A stretch of 58,539 nucleotides of DNA from Minisyncoccota bacterium (lineage in GTDB: Bacteria; Patescibacteriota; Minisyncoccia; JAHIHE01; JAGLIN01). The translations under genes and the position numbers were made by a program. Positions 8,710 to 17,808 of this stretch are shown in pieces. The notes under the pieces were generated by a model. That model saw only the letters and a list, made by a program, of their open reading frames with translations, had not been told where the DNA came from and ran no database searches. The stretch spans positions 1 to 58,539 of the forward strand of contig JAQUYG010000005.1 in assembly GCA_028691985.1 (NCBI GenBank), given 5' to 3'. How positions within the stretch are numbered: position 1 is the stretch's first letter; each line of letters starts with the position of its first letter.

Positions 8710-8755
8710 CAGTCCATCGACATTCGGTATGTGAAATCTTAGGAGAAGACTTCTC

Positions 8756-10186
8756 TTATTCCTCCACAAGATCTATCTCTTTAAGTTTACCTTCCTCGAC
8801 AAAATATAAAATATTGTTGCTTCGGGAGTAGAAGGTTAACTCCGTTTCATTTTTCAGCAGATTAAATATGTTTCGTTTGTCTCTGCTGTCTAACTCGGCG
8901 AATTTTAGCGCGCTGCCTTCGCGATAGATGATATGTTCCTCGTCTTGATATATTTGGACATTATTCAGGTCGGCGCTGAATCTGTTTATGAGTTCATTGT
9001 CGCCTTTTTCTTTTTCAGGCTGAGACAATTTATCTTCTGTATAATAGAGCCATATTTCGTGGTTATTAAAATAAATTATCCTTTTACCATTGTTGAAAAA
9101 ATGGGCTTCGTTGACATTTGAATTAATTTTTTGGACGGTGGCATCCCTGTCTATGAGATAGAGCGAATTATCGGCAATCAGTATGAAGCGATTGCTTTCT
9201 TTCTTCGTAGTAAAGCCTTCTGTTTTTACATATCCATCCGGCATTTCAGCAATCTTCGTTTCATAGTTTAAATTGTTCAGATTGAGCGAAAAGAGTCCTC
9301 TGTTTGATTCTTCTGTTTTGAAGAAATAAACGCTGTCTTGAAATTTGCAGAAACTTGTCACTCCCTCGGTTATCTTTCTGGTTTGCTTGTCTTTGTAATT
9401 GAAAGAATATATAGAATTTTGGCTAAGAAAAATTATGAAATCTTCAAATACATAAAAAGGCTCTCCTTCCGTGGATTTTACAGCTTCTGCGACCGAATTT
9501 GTAATCAGGTAAATTCGATTTTCTTCTTCTGGGTCTACTAGATAGTATCTTTCAGTCTCGCCGTCCAGGGCTTTGACAATCAGCTCTTTTTCTCCATCCG
9601 ACCATTCTACGCTCTGGATTTCTCCGATTAAAGCTAATTTTTGTTCGTTTGCCACGAGTTTTCTTTCTTCGGCTTCTATATCCACGACAAAAAGGCCGCT
9701 TTCTGCAGGATCAGCGTCTTTGTGAAGAAAGGCGATCATTTTTCCGTCCCTTGTTTTCCATAGTCCGTTGTCCGTATAAACCGCTTCTTCAAAAACATTA
9801 TTGGATTCATATGATGTCTTGATAAGCACTATGCTGCTAAATTGAAGCTGACTAGCGGATACTTCTATATTTTTTTCCCAATCATAATAGCCATCTTTTT
9901 TTACTTTTATATTATAGACGCCCAAATCCAGCCCCTCTATTTTTACGGAGTTTGAAAATAGATTTGTTAAAAAACCGTTTTGTTTCACTATTTCTCCATT
10001 CTTTTCCACACTGACATCACTTAGAGTGGTTTGAAGGACGATGGCTCCTGTCTGTACGGTTTTTCCGGTATTGGGGTCGTATTTATACCCGAGACTGTAA
10101 TACATAACGACTCCCAGTAAAACAAAGAATACGAGTATGCAGAAATAAAGGTAGATTTTGAACTTGCTTTGTCTGATTTTCAACAT
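8756..10186 (-). CDS. Membrane-anchored PEGA-domain protein with propeller-like repeats
   Basis: A 476-aa protein with a short basic N-terminus, one transmembrane helix at about residues 12-34 (FCILVFFVLLGVVMYYSLGY), then a PEGA-like domain at about 47-118 (GLDLGVYNIKVKKDGYYDWE). The rest is a series of short beta-strand units with WSDG- and YFFKTEE-like turns, which suggests a TolB/WD40-like propeller outside the membrane. PEGA domains are common in surface-associated proteins. It is transcribed divergently from the MreB paralogue, separated by 152 bases. Its function is unknown; an envelope or surface role is inference. Confidence 0.65.
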   Translation of the reverse strand: MLKIRQSKFKIYLYFCILVFFVLLGVVMYYSLGYKYDPNTGKTVQTGAIVLQTTLSDVSVEKNGEIVKQNGFLTNLFSNSVKIEGLDLGVYNIKVKKDGYYDWEKNIEVSASQLQFSSIVLIKTSYESNNVFEEAVYTDNGLWKTRDGKMIAFLHKDADPAESGLFVVDIEAEERKLVANEQKLALIGEIQSVEWSDGEKELIVKALDGETERYYLVDPEEENRIYLITNSVAEAVKSTEGEPFYVFEDFIIFLSQNSIYSFNYKDKQTRKITEGVTSFCKFQDSVYFFKTEESNRGLFSLNLNNLNYETKIAEMPDGYVKTEGFTTKKESNRFILIADNSLYLIDRDATVQKINSNVNEAHFFNNGKRIIYFNNHEIWLYYTEDKLSQPEKEKGDNELINRFSADLNNVQIYQDEEHIIYREGSALKFAELDSRDKRNIFNLLKNETELTFYSRSNNILYFVEEGKLKEIDLVEE

Positions 10187-10282
10187 TTTTTTGGTTTATT
10201 TTTTGAACTTTTTTGACACTGCCTTAATCTAAAGAAATGCTTAAAACAGGTACTAGCTCAATTCTAGCAAAGGGTTTTGAAA

Positions 10283-10311
10283 TTGACAATCAGGGTGGTA
10301 AAAGATAGAAT
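10283..10311 (+). promoter_or_regulatory. Strong promoter for the mreB paralogue operon
   Basis: TTGACA (10283-10288) and TAGAAT (10306-10311) are separated by exactly 17 bases. Transcription would begin near 10318, giving a leader of about 21 bases before the mreB-like ATG. Confidence 0.8.
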
Positions 10312-10338
10312 GAAATCAGTATAAAAATAAGATAAAAT

Positions 10339-11346
10339 ATGTTTGTAAAGAAAATCGGCATAGACTTGGGAACTGCCAATATTTTAGTTTTTGTCCCTCA
10401 AAAAGGGGTAGTTGTTAATGAACCTTCCGTGGTTGCGGTTTCTATAGCTGAGAACCGGATTTTGGCTGTCGGGAATGAGGCAAAGAAGATGTTGGGAAAA
10501 ACGCCCGATAGCATAGTTGCGAGTCGTCCAGTCAAGAACGGAGTTATCGCGGACTATAGGGTCACGGAGGCGATGATCAGGTATTTTGTGGAGAAGGTAA
10601 GCGGGAAGATGAGAATTTTTAAACCGGATATAATAATTTCTGTGCCTGCTGGCATAACCTCTACGGAGCGCAGAGCTGTTATTGATGCTGCTTTGCAAGC
10701 CGGGGCCAAAGCCGCTTATGTGGTCAAGGAGCCTATCCTAGCGGCGATTGGTGCGGGAATTGCCATAAACACTCCTTGTGGGAACATGATCATAGATATC
10801 GGCGGAGGGACTTCGGAAGTCGCGGTAATTTCTTTGGGCGGGATAGTGGCCTTTTCTTCAGTCAGAGTCGGCGGGGACAAATTTGATGAGGCTATTGCGG
10901 AATATATAAGAAAGAAGCACGGTGTTTCTGTTGGAGAGAAAAATGCTGAGGATATAAAAATAAAAATCGGAAGCGCGACTCCCTTGGAAGAGGATCAGCT
11001 TATGGAGGTGCGGGGAAGAGATCTTGTCAGCGGACTGCCTAAAACTATTCAGATTAGTTCAAACGAGATAACCGAGGCGTTAAAAGATGAGCTTTCGGAA
11101 ATCATAAAAGGCGTCAAAAGTGTTTTGCAAGAGACTCCTCCTGAGCTTTCCTCGGATGTTATTGATAGAGGAATGGTGCTTTCCGGTGGAGGAGCTCTTC
11201 TTCGCAATCTGGATAGACTGCTCTCTGAAGCTACCGGCGTGCCATGCTATGTTGCGGACGATCCATTACTTTGTGTTGTCAGGGGAACGGGCATAATCCT
11301 GGACAATCTTGATGTATATAAGAGAAATCTGATTTCAAATAAATAA
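10339..11346 (+). CDS. mreB: MreB-family actin, paralogue 1
   Basis: A 335-aa bacterial actin. The phosphate-1 motif GIDLGTANILVF is at residues 7-18, phosphate-2 IDIGGGTSEVAVISLGGIV near 152, and the adenosine motif VLSGGGALLRNLDRLL near 280. MreB filaments steer the cell-wall elongation complex. Compared with the second mreB at 19639 it lacks the N-terminal amphipathic extension (it starts directly MFVKKIGIDLG), so its membrane attachment may differ. It is followed by two GT4 glycosyltransferases rather than mreC/mreD, so it may serve a separate envelope process; that is inference from position. Confidence 0.93.
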   Translation: MFVKKIGIDLGTANILVFVPQKGVVVNEPSVVAVSIAENRILAVGNEAKKMLGKTPDSIVASRPVKNGVIADYRVTEAMIRYFVEKVSGKMRIFKPDIIISVPAGITSTERRAVIDAALQAGAKAAYVVKEPILAAIGAGIAINTPCGNMIIDIGGGTSEVAVISLGGIVAFSSVRVGGDKFDEAIAEYIRKKHGVSVGEKNAEDIKIKIGSATPLEEDQLMEVRGRDLVSGLPKTIQISSNEITEALKDELSEIIKGVKSVLQETPPELSSDVIDRGMVLSGGGALLRNLDRLLSEATGVPCYVADDPLLCVVRGTGIILDNLDVYKRNLISNK

Positions 11347-11358
11347 TCCGCCTTGAAT

Positions 11359-12453
11359 ATGAAGATAGGAATAGACGCTTCCAGAGCATTCGTTTCCGAG
11401 AGAACGGGAACCGAGGAATATTCCTATCAGCTTATAAGACATTTGGCTGAAATCGACACTGGCGGCAGCGAGTTCGTGCTCTATACAAAAAAAGGAAGCG
11501 ACATAGATTTTGAGTTGCCTGATAATTTCTCTCTGAGGGAGTTAGAGGGCAATTTTCTTTGGACGCAGATAGTTCTCTCTTTGGAGATGTTAAAAAAACG
11601 GATTGATGTGCTTTTTGTTCCTTCTCATTCAATACCATTCATCCATCCGCGAAAGACGGTCCTTACCGTCCATGGTTTGGAATATAAAAATTGTTCCGAG
11701 TGTTATTCTTTGAAAGAGAGATTTGTGATCGATTTTAATGTCAGGGTGTCTCTTAGATGGGCCAAGCGGATTATCGTTCCGTCTTGGGGTACGAAGAAAG
11801 ATCTACAGAGAATATACGGCGTGGCGGAAGAAAAAATAGCCGTCGTTCATCACGGAGCGGAGAAAGAAAAATCGCCAGTGAGAGGTGACGATTGTGATAA
11901 AGAATCTTTTGATATATTGTTCATAGGCAGGCTAGAGAAGCGTAAGAATGTTTTGGGAGCCGTGGAGGCTTTCGATTTATTTATGAAGAAGATAGGGGGC
12001 GGCGCCAATCCTGATAAAAGTATCAGATTAGTCCTGGCGGGCAAGAAAGGCTTCGGCTATGAAGAGATAGAAAAAAGAATTTCCGTTTCTCCTTATAAAA
12101 ATAATATTCGCGTTGAGGGTTTCGTCTCTACGGAGAAGAAGCAAGAGCTTTATCTCAGTTCTAGCCTTTTTATCTTTCCATCTTTCTGCGAGGGTTTCGG
12201 CATCCCCGTTTTGGAGGCGATGGGTTATGGTGTGCCGGTTTTGTGTTCTCGTATTCCTTCTCTTGCCGAAGTCGCAGGGGGAGCCGCGCTTTTGGTCGAT
12301 CCGGCAAATGTAGAAGAAATTGCGCATGGAATCGAAAAATTTTATAGTGATGAAGATTTTAAAAAAAAGATGATCATTTCCGGTTTTGACAACTTGCAAA
12401 AGTTTGATTGGAAAAAATGCGCAAAAGAAACTTTCGATATGATAAAAAAATAA
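11359..12453 (+). CDS. Glycosyltransferase family 4
   Basis: A 364-aa GT-B fold enzyme expected to transfer a sugar from a nucleotide donor to an envelope glycan. The N-terminal acceptor domain starts MKIGIDASRAFVSERTGTEE. The C-terminal donor domain shows the E-x7-E signature EGFGIPVLE at about residues 278-286, followed by AMGYGVPVLCS. The ATG at 11359 is preferred over the in-frame TTG at 11353. It follows the mreB paralogue by 12 bases and is followed by a second GT4 gene after 8 bases, so the three probably form one transcript. Confidence 0.9.
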   Translation: MKIGIDASRAFVSERTGTEEYSYQLIRHLAEIDTGGSEFVLYTKKGSDIDFELPDNFSLRELEGNFLWTQIVLSLEMLKKRIDVLFVPSHSIPFIHPRKTVLTVHGLEYKNCSECYSLKERFVIDFNVRVSLRWAKRIIVPSWGTKKDLQRIYGVAEEKIAVVHHGAEKEKSPVRGDDCDKESFDILFIGRLEKRKNVLGAVEAFDLFMKKIGGGANPDKSIRLVLAGKKGFGYEEIEKRISVSPYKNNIRVEGFVSTEKKQELYLSSSLFIFPSFCEGFGIPVLEAMGYGVPVLCSRIPSLAEVAGGAALLVDPANVEEIAHGIEKFYSDEDFKKKMIISGFDNLQKFDWKKCAKETFDMIKK

Positions 12454-12461
12454 TATTTTTT

Positions 12462-13592
12462 ATGAGTGATGAAAAGAAAATCAAGGTTGCTATCGTTCAT
12501 GATTTTTTGACATATTTCGGTGGCGCTGAACAGGTTTTAAAATCTATGCACAATCTCTATCCTGAAGCGCCCATATACACCTTGCTCTATGATGAAACTG
12601 TGATGAAAAAATATTTTCCTGAAGCTAAAATCAAGGCGTCTTTTTTGAACAAGCTGCCGAAATTTATTAGAAAAAGAAAAAAATTCATGCTCCCTCTCTT
12701 CTCAACGGCGATTGAAACTTTTGATTTGAGCGGATACGATCTTGTGCTTTCCAGCTCCAGCTCTTTCGCTAAGGGGGTCATTGTCCGGCCCAGGACTGTA
12801 CATCTCTGCTATTGTCACGCTCCCGCCAGATTCCTTTGGGACTGGTATTACAATTATTTGGCTGAGAATAAAATTGGCGGAATAAAAAAAATCTTTGTAA
12901 TCTCTTTTCTCCATTTCTTGCGAATCTGGGATCGTTCCGCTTCGGATAGAGTTGATTTTTATATTGCCAACTCGAAGAATACTTCCCGCAAAATCAAAAA
13001 ATTTTACGGAAGGGATAGTGTTGTTATCTACCCGCCAGTGGATCAAGGAGGGGTCTCCAATAAAAAAATGGATATCAAGATGCCAGAAGGCTACTATCTC
13101 ATAGTGTCGAGACTCAGTCCTTACAAGAAGATAGATGTTGCTATCAAAGCTTTTAATAAGTTAGGGCTTCCTCTCGTTATCATAGGCGAAGGAAGCGACC
13201 GTAAACGCCTTGAAAAGATGGCGGGCGCGAATATAACTTTCATCGGTTTTCAATCGGAAGAGGTCCTGTCCTCATATTATGCTAATTGCAGAGCTTTTGT
13301 ATTTCCTGGCGAAGATGATTTTGGGATTACGATCGTTGAGGCTATGTCATTCGGAAAGCCTGTGCTCGCCTACAGAAAGGGTGGGGTCCTAGAGACTGTC
13401 ATTGAGGGGGAAACGGGTGAATTTTTCGATGCTGTTGTTCCAGAAATATTGGCTGATGGCATAAGAAAACTCAATAAAAACATCGGGGGATATGATGCGG
13501 AAAAGATAAAAAACAGGGCTGAAAGATTTTCCAGAAAAAGATTTGAAACTGATCTGCGAGATTTTATAGAAAGCTCTGCTTCTGGATCGTAA
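12462..13592 (+). CDS. Glycosyltransferase family 4
   Basis: A 376-aa GT-B enzyme with the N-terminal segment VAIVHDFLTYFGGAEQVL typical of GT4 enzymes of polysaccharide synthesis, and the C-terminal donor site DDFGITIVEAMSFGKPVLAY, in which the first acidic residue of the usual E-x7-E pair is Asp. The start MSDEKKIKVA at 12462 avoids a 46-base overlap with the preceding gene that the longer frame would need. It is the last gene of the mreB-paralogue operon. The sugar and acceptor cannot be deduced; a mannosyltransferase is plausible. Confidence 0.9.
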   Translation: MSDEKKIKVAIVHDFLTYFGGAEQVLKSMHNLYPEAPIYTLLYDETVMKKYFPEAKIKASFLNKLPKFIRKRKKFMLPLFSTAIETFDLSGYDLVLSSSSSFAKGVIVRPRTVHLCYCHAPARFLWDWYYNYLAENKIGGIKKIFVISFLHFLRIWDRSASDRVDFYIANSKNTSRKIKKFYGRDSVVIYPPVDQGGVSNKKMDIKMPEGYYLIVSRLSPYKKIDVAIKAFNKLGLPLVIIGEGSDRKRLEKMAGANITFIGFQSEEVLSSYYANCRAFVFPGEDDFGITIVEAMSFGKPVLAYRKGGVLETVIEGETGEFFDAVVPEILADGIRKLNKNIGGYDAEKIKNRAERFSRKRFETDLRDFIESSASGS

Positions 13593-13613
13593 ATCGCATT
13601 CCTGGGCTTCCAT

Positions 13614-13642
13614 TTGATTTTAGCTGCTTTTTATGGTAGTTT
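13614..13642 (+). promoter_or_regulatory. Candidate promoter for holB
   Basis: TTGATT (13614-13619) and TAGTTT (13637-13642) with 17-base spacing lie just upstream of the delta-prime-like gene. Both boxes are imperfect, so this is a moderate call. Confidence 0.45.
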
Positions 13643-13665
13643 AAAGAGGTAGTAACACAACTCAT

Positions 13666-14568
13666 ATGTTTTGCAGAGAAAATTTTATAGGGAATAGGAG
13701 AGTGGTAAATCTCTTAAATAAGAACCTTGAGAGAGGGAATATTTCTCAGGCTTATCTTTTTGAAGGCCCCAAACACATAGGCAAGACCACCCTGGCTATC
13801 GACCTTGCTGTTAATCTTTTGGAGGAGGATTTTGAAACGATATATAAGAATCCGGATTTTATTTCCATATCTCCGGATCCCGAGAGTGGGCAGATAGAGG
13901 CAGATATGATCCGAGGGTTGCAAAAAGATCTCAGTCTTTTCCCCTTCAAATCGAAATACAAGATTGCGCTGATTGAGGAGGCCCAGCTTATGAATTCTAC
14001 GGCAGCGAACGCCCTTCTTAAGACGCTTGAAGAGCCGGGGCGCACTTCGCTGATCATTTTGGTCTCATCTGACGCGAGTAATATATTGGAAACTATAAGG
14101 TCCAGATGTCAGATTGTGAGTTTTGTTGCTGTCGGAAGAAAAACCTTGTCTGATGGCATAAAATTGCTCGGTATCGATTCTAAGGAAAAGGATGAAGCCG
14201 TTTCGTTCATCGAAACGCCCGGTGCGCTAATAAACCTTTTTGGTAATGTTGAAGAACTTTCTATGCACATCGAGGGAGGTGATAAGATAAAAAAAATTTT
14301 GAATGGTAATCATTTTGATAGGCTTGATGTTGCCTCGCTGACAGGTATCCTGGATAAAAAGGAAATGATGAATATTTTAGACCTGTGGATTTTGGTTTCT
14401 CGACAAAAACTCCGTGCGCTTATGCAGGACAGTCGGGATGGCAGCGGCATCAAAGAAATAGCAAGGTTGAAAAATATAATAGAAAATATAATCACGGTTA
14501 AGGAAGACATCTTCGGCAAGAATGTGAATATAAAATTGGCGATAGATAGTCTCTGTCTAAAATTTTAA
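13666..14568 (+). CDS. holB: DNA polymerase III delta-prime-like clamp-loader subunit
   Basis: A 300-aa AAA+ protein. The Walker A-like loop is GPKHIGKTT (residues 34-42), the Walker B region KIALIEEAQLM, the sensor 1 region TSLIILVSSD, and the SRC motif that supplies the arginine finger (ETIRSRCQIVSF). The clamp loader opens the sliding clamp for replication. The gamma/tau zinc-module cysteines are absent, which fits delta-prime, and the protein is somewhat short. It is followed by a lipoprotein gene after 17 bases. A different clamp-loader-like AAA protein remains possible. Confidence 0.85.
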   Translation: MFCRENFIGNRRVVNLLNKNLERGNISQAYLFEGPKHIGKTTLAIDLAVNLLEEDFETIYKNPDFISISPDPESGQIEADMIRGLQKDLSLFPFKSKYKIALIEEAQLMNSTAANALLKTLEEPGRTSLIILVSSDASNILETIRSRCQIVSFVAVGRKTLSDGIKLLGIDSKEKDEAVSFIETPGALINLFGNVEELSMHIEGGDKIKKILNGNHFDRLDVASLTGILDKKEMMNILDLWILVSRQKLRALMQDSRDGSGIKEIARLKNIIENIITVKEDIFGKNVNIKLAIDSLCLKF

Positions 14569-14585
14569 TCTTTTACTTTCCCAGT

Positions 14586-15743
14586 ATGAAAGAACTTTTA
14601 AGAAAAACAACCTTGTCTGTCCTGATCGGTTTTATCGCTGTTTCTTTTTCCGGTTGTTTGGGGATCCCTCTTCCGGGGCAAGGTACGAGCGATAAAAAGG
14701 AACAAACTGCACCAGAAAGAAATGACTCTCAGGGGGTTTTTAAGTCCGTTGATGGTGGAGCTACTTGGGAGCATAAGGTTACGATAGAAAATAGCGAGTC
14801 TTTTCTTGATCAAGTAGTGATTTCCAGCATGGCTATGGACCCGCAGAACAATCAGGTGCTGTTTCTCGGGACTGCAGGGGGCGGATTATATAAGACTGAA
14901 AATGGAGCGGACTCTTGGTTCAAAGTGACAGACGAGAATGGCAAGATGAGAGATGCGTCAAGTATTTATGATATAGCAATCGAGGAAGGCAATTCGGACA
15001 TCATATATCTGGCAACTTTGAATGATAATCGTGGAGTTCTTCTTAAATCTGACGATGGTGGGAAAAGTTGGTCAGAACAGTATATAAGCACTGAGTTAGG
15101 CAAGGCGGTTAATCGGGTGCAGATAGACCCGATTCGTAAAAATATTGTTTATATCGGGACTGAGCAGGGGGGGTTTATAAAAAGTGAAGATAGAGGGTAT
15201 AGCTGGATTGAGGTTAAGTGGTTTCCCAACGCTGTAAGGAATTTTGTCATTGATTTTAACAATACCAATGGAATAATACTCTTGACGGCTGATAAGATTT
15301 TTAAGACTACGGACGGTGGTGCTAATGAAGAAACAAGCTGGGAGGAGTTGAATAAAACCATTATAACGAGTCTGAATTTTAAGATAGGTTTCGATGCTGT
15401 TAATTCTATCACCATCGATAACGATAATCCTTTGATAGTCTATATGACCTACAAGAACCTTGTTTTGGTAACTAGGGATGGAGGATATGCTTGGGGCAAA
15501 CTTGATACGATTACCCCCTCGCTAACTCCACTAAACGCTGCGCCGCAGATAAAGCAGATAGGCATGATAGACAGTTCAATATATTACGGCGCTGGAAATG
15601 CTTTATATAAAAGTGCAAATAAAGGATATTCCTGGTCAAGTTTTGACATACCTATACTGGGTGATGTAAGATATACTGTCAGTGATCATACGGACCCAAA
15701 CATCATATATGTGGGATCTTACTATGTTAAGCCCAAAAAGTAA
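14586..15743 (+). CDS. Lipoprotein with Asp-box (BNR-like) beta-propeller repeats
   Basis: A 385-aa secreted lipoprotein. The signal peptide has a hydrophobic core at about residues 9-20 and a lipobox FSGC with Cys24 as the lipidated residue. The mature part shows repeated Asp-box turns of the form D-x-G-x-x-W: VDGGATWE, DDGGKSWSE, EDRGYSWIE, RDGGYAWGK and NKGYSWSS. This repeat spacing is typical of six- or seven-bladed propellers of the sortilin/Ycf48 type. Such propellers usually bind partners or glycans, but no catalytic residues can be named. It sits between holB and frr, where no functional link is evident. Confidence 0.8.
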   Translation: MKELLRKTTLSVLIGFIAVSFSGCLGIPLPGQGTSDKKEQTAPERNDSQGVFKSVDGGATWEHKVTIENSESFLDQVVISSMAMDPQNNQVLFLGTAGGGLYKTENGADSWFKVTDENGKMRDASSIYDIAIEEGNSDIIYLATLNDNRGVLLKSDDGGKSWSEQYISTELGKAVNRVQIDPIRKNIVYIGTEQGGFIKSEDRGYSWIEVKWFPNAVRNFVIDFNNTNGIILLTADKIFKTTDGGANEETSWEELNKTIITSLNFKIGFDAVNSITIDNDNPLIVYMTYKNLVLVTRDGGYAWGKLDTITPSLTPLNAAPQIKQIGMIDSSIYYGAGNALYKSANKGYSWSSFDIPILGDVRYTVSDHTDPNIIYVGSYYVKPKK

Positions 15744-15772
15744 TAATTAGATATCAGTAATTTATTAAAATT

Positions 15773-16321
15773 ATGGACATAGATCTATTAAAAGAAAATT
15801 TAGAAAAGAACTTCATTTTTTTCAAGGGGGAACTCTCTACTCTGAGTGTCGGCAGAGCAACTCCGCATTTGGTGGAGGACATCGAAGTGGCATATTATGG
15901 AACGCCTACTCCACTTAAGCAGCTTGCTACAATCGGGATCCCTGACCCGAGAACGATAACTATTCAGCCTTTTGATAAAACTCAGCTCAGGGAAATTGAG
16001 AAGGCAATTAATCTGGCAAATCTTGGGCTTAATCCGAATAACAATGGAGAGCTTATTAGAATAGCGGTTCCTCAGCCGACCGAAGAGAGGAGAAAGGAAC
16101 TTGTGAAATTGATTAACAAGATTTTGGAAAATGCCCGCATAGGTGTGCGTAATATAAGAGAAGATGCAATGAAGGAAATCAAGAACCTTGAAAAAGATGG
16201 GGGTATCAGTGAAGATGACAAATTCGCTCAACAAGAAGAGATACAGAAAGTTGTGAAAGAGGCTAATACAAAGTTGGAAGAAGAGACAAAAAAGAAAGAG
16301 GACGAGATAATGAAGATATGA
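15773..16321 (+). CDS. frr: Ribosome recycling factor
   Basis: A 182-aa protein that splits post-termination ribosomes with EF-G. The family features are the central GRATPHLVEDIEVAYYGT, the loop PDPRTITIQPFDK, the segment NLGLNPNNNGELIRIAVPQPT, and the long C-terminal coiled-coil helix with RKELVKLI. The length is normal. It ends with TGA. It is usually near pyrH and tsf, but neither is adjacent here. Confidence 0.98.
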   Translation: MDIDLLKENLEKNFIFFKGELSTLSVGRATPHLVEDIEVAYYGTPTPLKQLATIGIPDPRTITIQPFDKTQLREIEKAINLANLGLNPNNNGELIRIAVPQPTEERRKELVKLINKILENARIGVRNIREDAMKEIKNLEKDGGISEDDKFAQQEEIQKVVKEANTKLEEETKKKEDEIMKI

Positions 16322-16367
16322 TTTTTCAGACGAGTCGCATAACTAAAAATAAATAATAAAAAAATAA

Positions 16368-17480
16368 ATGACAATCTCAACCATAATTATTTTTCTTCTG
16401 ATCTTGGGCGTGATCGTTTTTATTCACGAGCTAGGACATTTTGTCACGGCGAAATTTTTTGATGTAAAAGTTGAGGAATTCGGGCTCGGCTTTCCCCCTA
16501 AAATTTTCGGGAAGAAAAAGGGGGAGACTGAATATACTTTGAACTGGATTCCCCTTGGGGGGTTCGTTAAAATCGCGGGTGAAGACGGAGAAAACCGTGA
16601 TGATCCTAGAAGTTTTGGCGCCAAACCGGTTTGGCAGAGAGCGCTCATTCTTTCTGCCGGAGTCATTATGAACTTTTTTTTGGCGGCGGCACTTTTCAGT
16701 TTCGTTTTATTTGCCAAATTTCCTCAAGACATTTCCGGCGTTGCTGATAATAATCTTCCGGCGAATATCGATGAAATCTATGTGCAGGTCAATAGCGTGG
16801 TTGCTGGTAGTCCTGCAGAAGAGGCGGGATTGGAAGCGACGGACCGCATTTTGAAAATAGGGGATATCGAGGTTGATGATACGGATGATTTTGAAAGCTA
16901 TACTAAATTACATCCAGACAGTGTTGCGGCTATCACCATTCAAAGAGGCAGCGAAACGATTGATAAGGAAATATTTGTCAGGGGTAATCCTCCTGAAGGA
17001 CAGGGGGCCACTGGAATCTCTATCTCAAGATTGGCAGTAGTGCAATATTCTGCGTTGGGGGCGATCAGGGAAGGCTTTGTCTATACTGCAGATATGGCAT
17101 ATTTGATCATTCTTTCTTTTGTTGCCCTTTTTAGGGAACTTCTTTATACAGGGGGGACTTCGATGGAAGTGTCCGGTCCGGTCGGGATGGTTTCGATGAC
17201 ACAGCAGGCGGCACAGTTGGGAGTTTTGGTGCTCATAAATTTTACCGCGCTTATCAGTATCAATCTGGCGATTCTTAATATCCTTCCGCTTCCCGCACTT
17301 GATGGAGGAAGAATCGTGTTCTTGATTGCGGAAAAAATCAAGGGAAGACCGATCAGTCAGGAATTCGAAGCAAAAATCCATAACGCAGGTTTTATGCTCT
17401 TGATGTTATTGATGGTGATTGTCACTTTCAAAGACATCGCGCGTTTGGGGATTTGGGAGCGGATTGTGGGAATGTTTTAA
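16368..17480 (+). CDS. rseP: Site-2 zinc metalloprotease RseP
   Basis: A 370-aa intramembrane M50 protease. The zinc motif HELGH is at residues 20-24 inside the first membrane helix, a PDZ domain lies at about 125-205 (VVAGSPAEEAGLEATDRIL), and the second active-site motif LPLPALDGGRI is near 305. It cleaves membrane-bound regulators or leftover signal peptides in the bilayer. The order frr-rseP is common in bacteria. The start is AAATAAATG without a Shine-Dalgarno. Confidence 0.95.
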   Translation: MTISTIIIFLLILGVIVFIHELGHFVTAKFFDVKVEEFGLGFPPKIFGKKKGETEYTLNWIPLGGFVKIAGEDGENRDDPRSFGAKPVWQRALILSAGVIMNFFLAAALFSFVLFAKFPQDISGVADNNLPANIDEIYVQVNSVVAGSPAEEAGLEATDRILKIGDIEVDDTDDFESYTKLHPDSVAAITIQRGSETIDKEIFVRGNPPEGQGATGISISRLAVVQYSALGAIREGFVYTADMAYLIILSFVALFRELLYTGGTSMEVSGPVGMVSMTQQAAQLGVLVLINFTALISINLAILNILPLPALDGGRIVFLIAEKIKGRPISQEFEAKIHNAGFMLLMLLMVIVTFKDIARLGIWERIVGMF

Positions 17481-17507
17481 AGTTCTTTGTAAATTATATC
17501 GGTGCGC

Positions 17508-17544
17508 GGAGTAGCAGACTTCAGTCTGCGCTGCTATCCAACGC
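17508..17544. repeat. Dispersed palindromic repeat, copy 1
   Basis: The segment starts GGAGTAGCAGACTTCAG and contains the perfect hairpin GCAGAC-TTCA-GTCTGC. A nearly identical 37-base unit occurs at 30920-30956. It lies in the 389-base gap between rseP and the minus-strand peptide gene; apart from repeats I see nothing else in 17481-17808. Confidence 0.75.
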
Positions 17545-17663
17545 AAGAAAAAGAAAAAGTATGCGACTCTCTCTATTTTGGAGCATAACTTGTGTGTGAT
17601 AATCCTCGCTAATTCCGTTGTCACAAAACACTGATAGCTGGACATACAAAATAAGACTTTTTC

Positions 17664-17787
17664 ATTCCGAGCTTGTCGAGGAATCGCTTCATTACGATTA
17701 TTTATACTATTCTATTCTTATAGCAACTTTTATATCTAGTGAAGAGATCCTTCGGCTCCGCTCTCACTCCGTTCAGGACGACAGATG
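17664..17787. repeat. Dispersed ATTCC-type repeat modules
   Basis: ATTCCGAGCTTGTCGAGGAA (17664-17683) and a second module with GATCCTTCGGCTCCGCTC and GGACGACAGATG (17746-17787) belong to a family also seen at 19499-19526 and 24011-24244. They look like degenerate inverted repeats and lie only between genes. Confidence 0.6.
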
Positions 17788-17808
17788 AAAAAAACAGAAA
17801 ATTGAGAC

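Noticed and set aside
8611-8755. tmRNA, SRP RNA, RNase P RNA or 6S RNA in the structured gap
   Set aside because: None of the conserved motifs of these RNAs is present, and the ends do not pair as 6S RNA requires.
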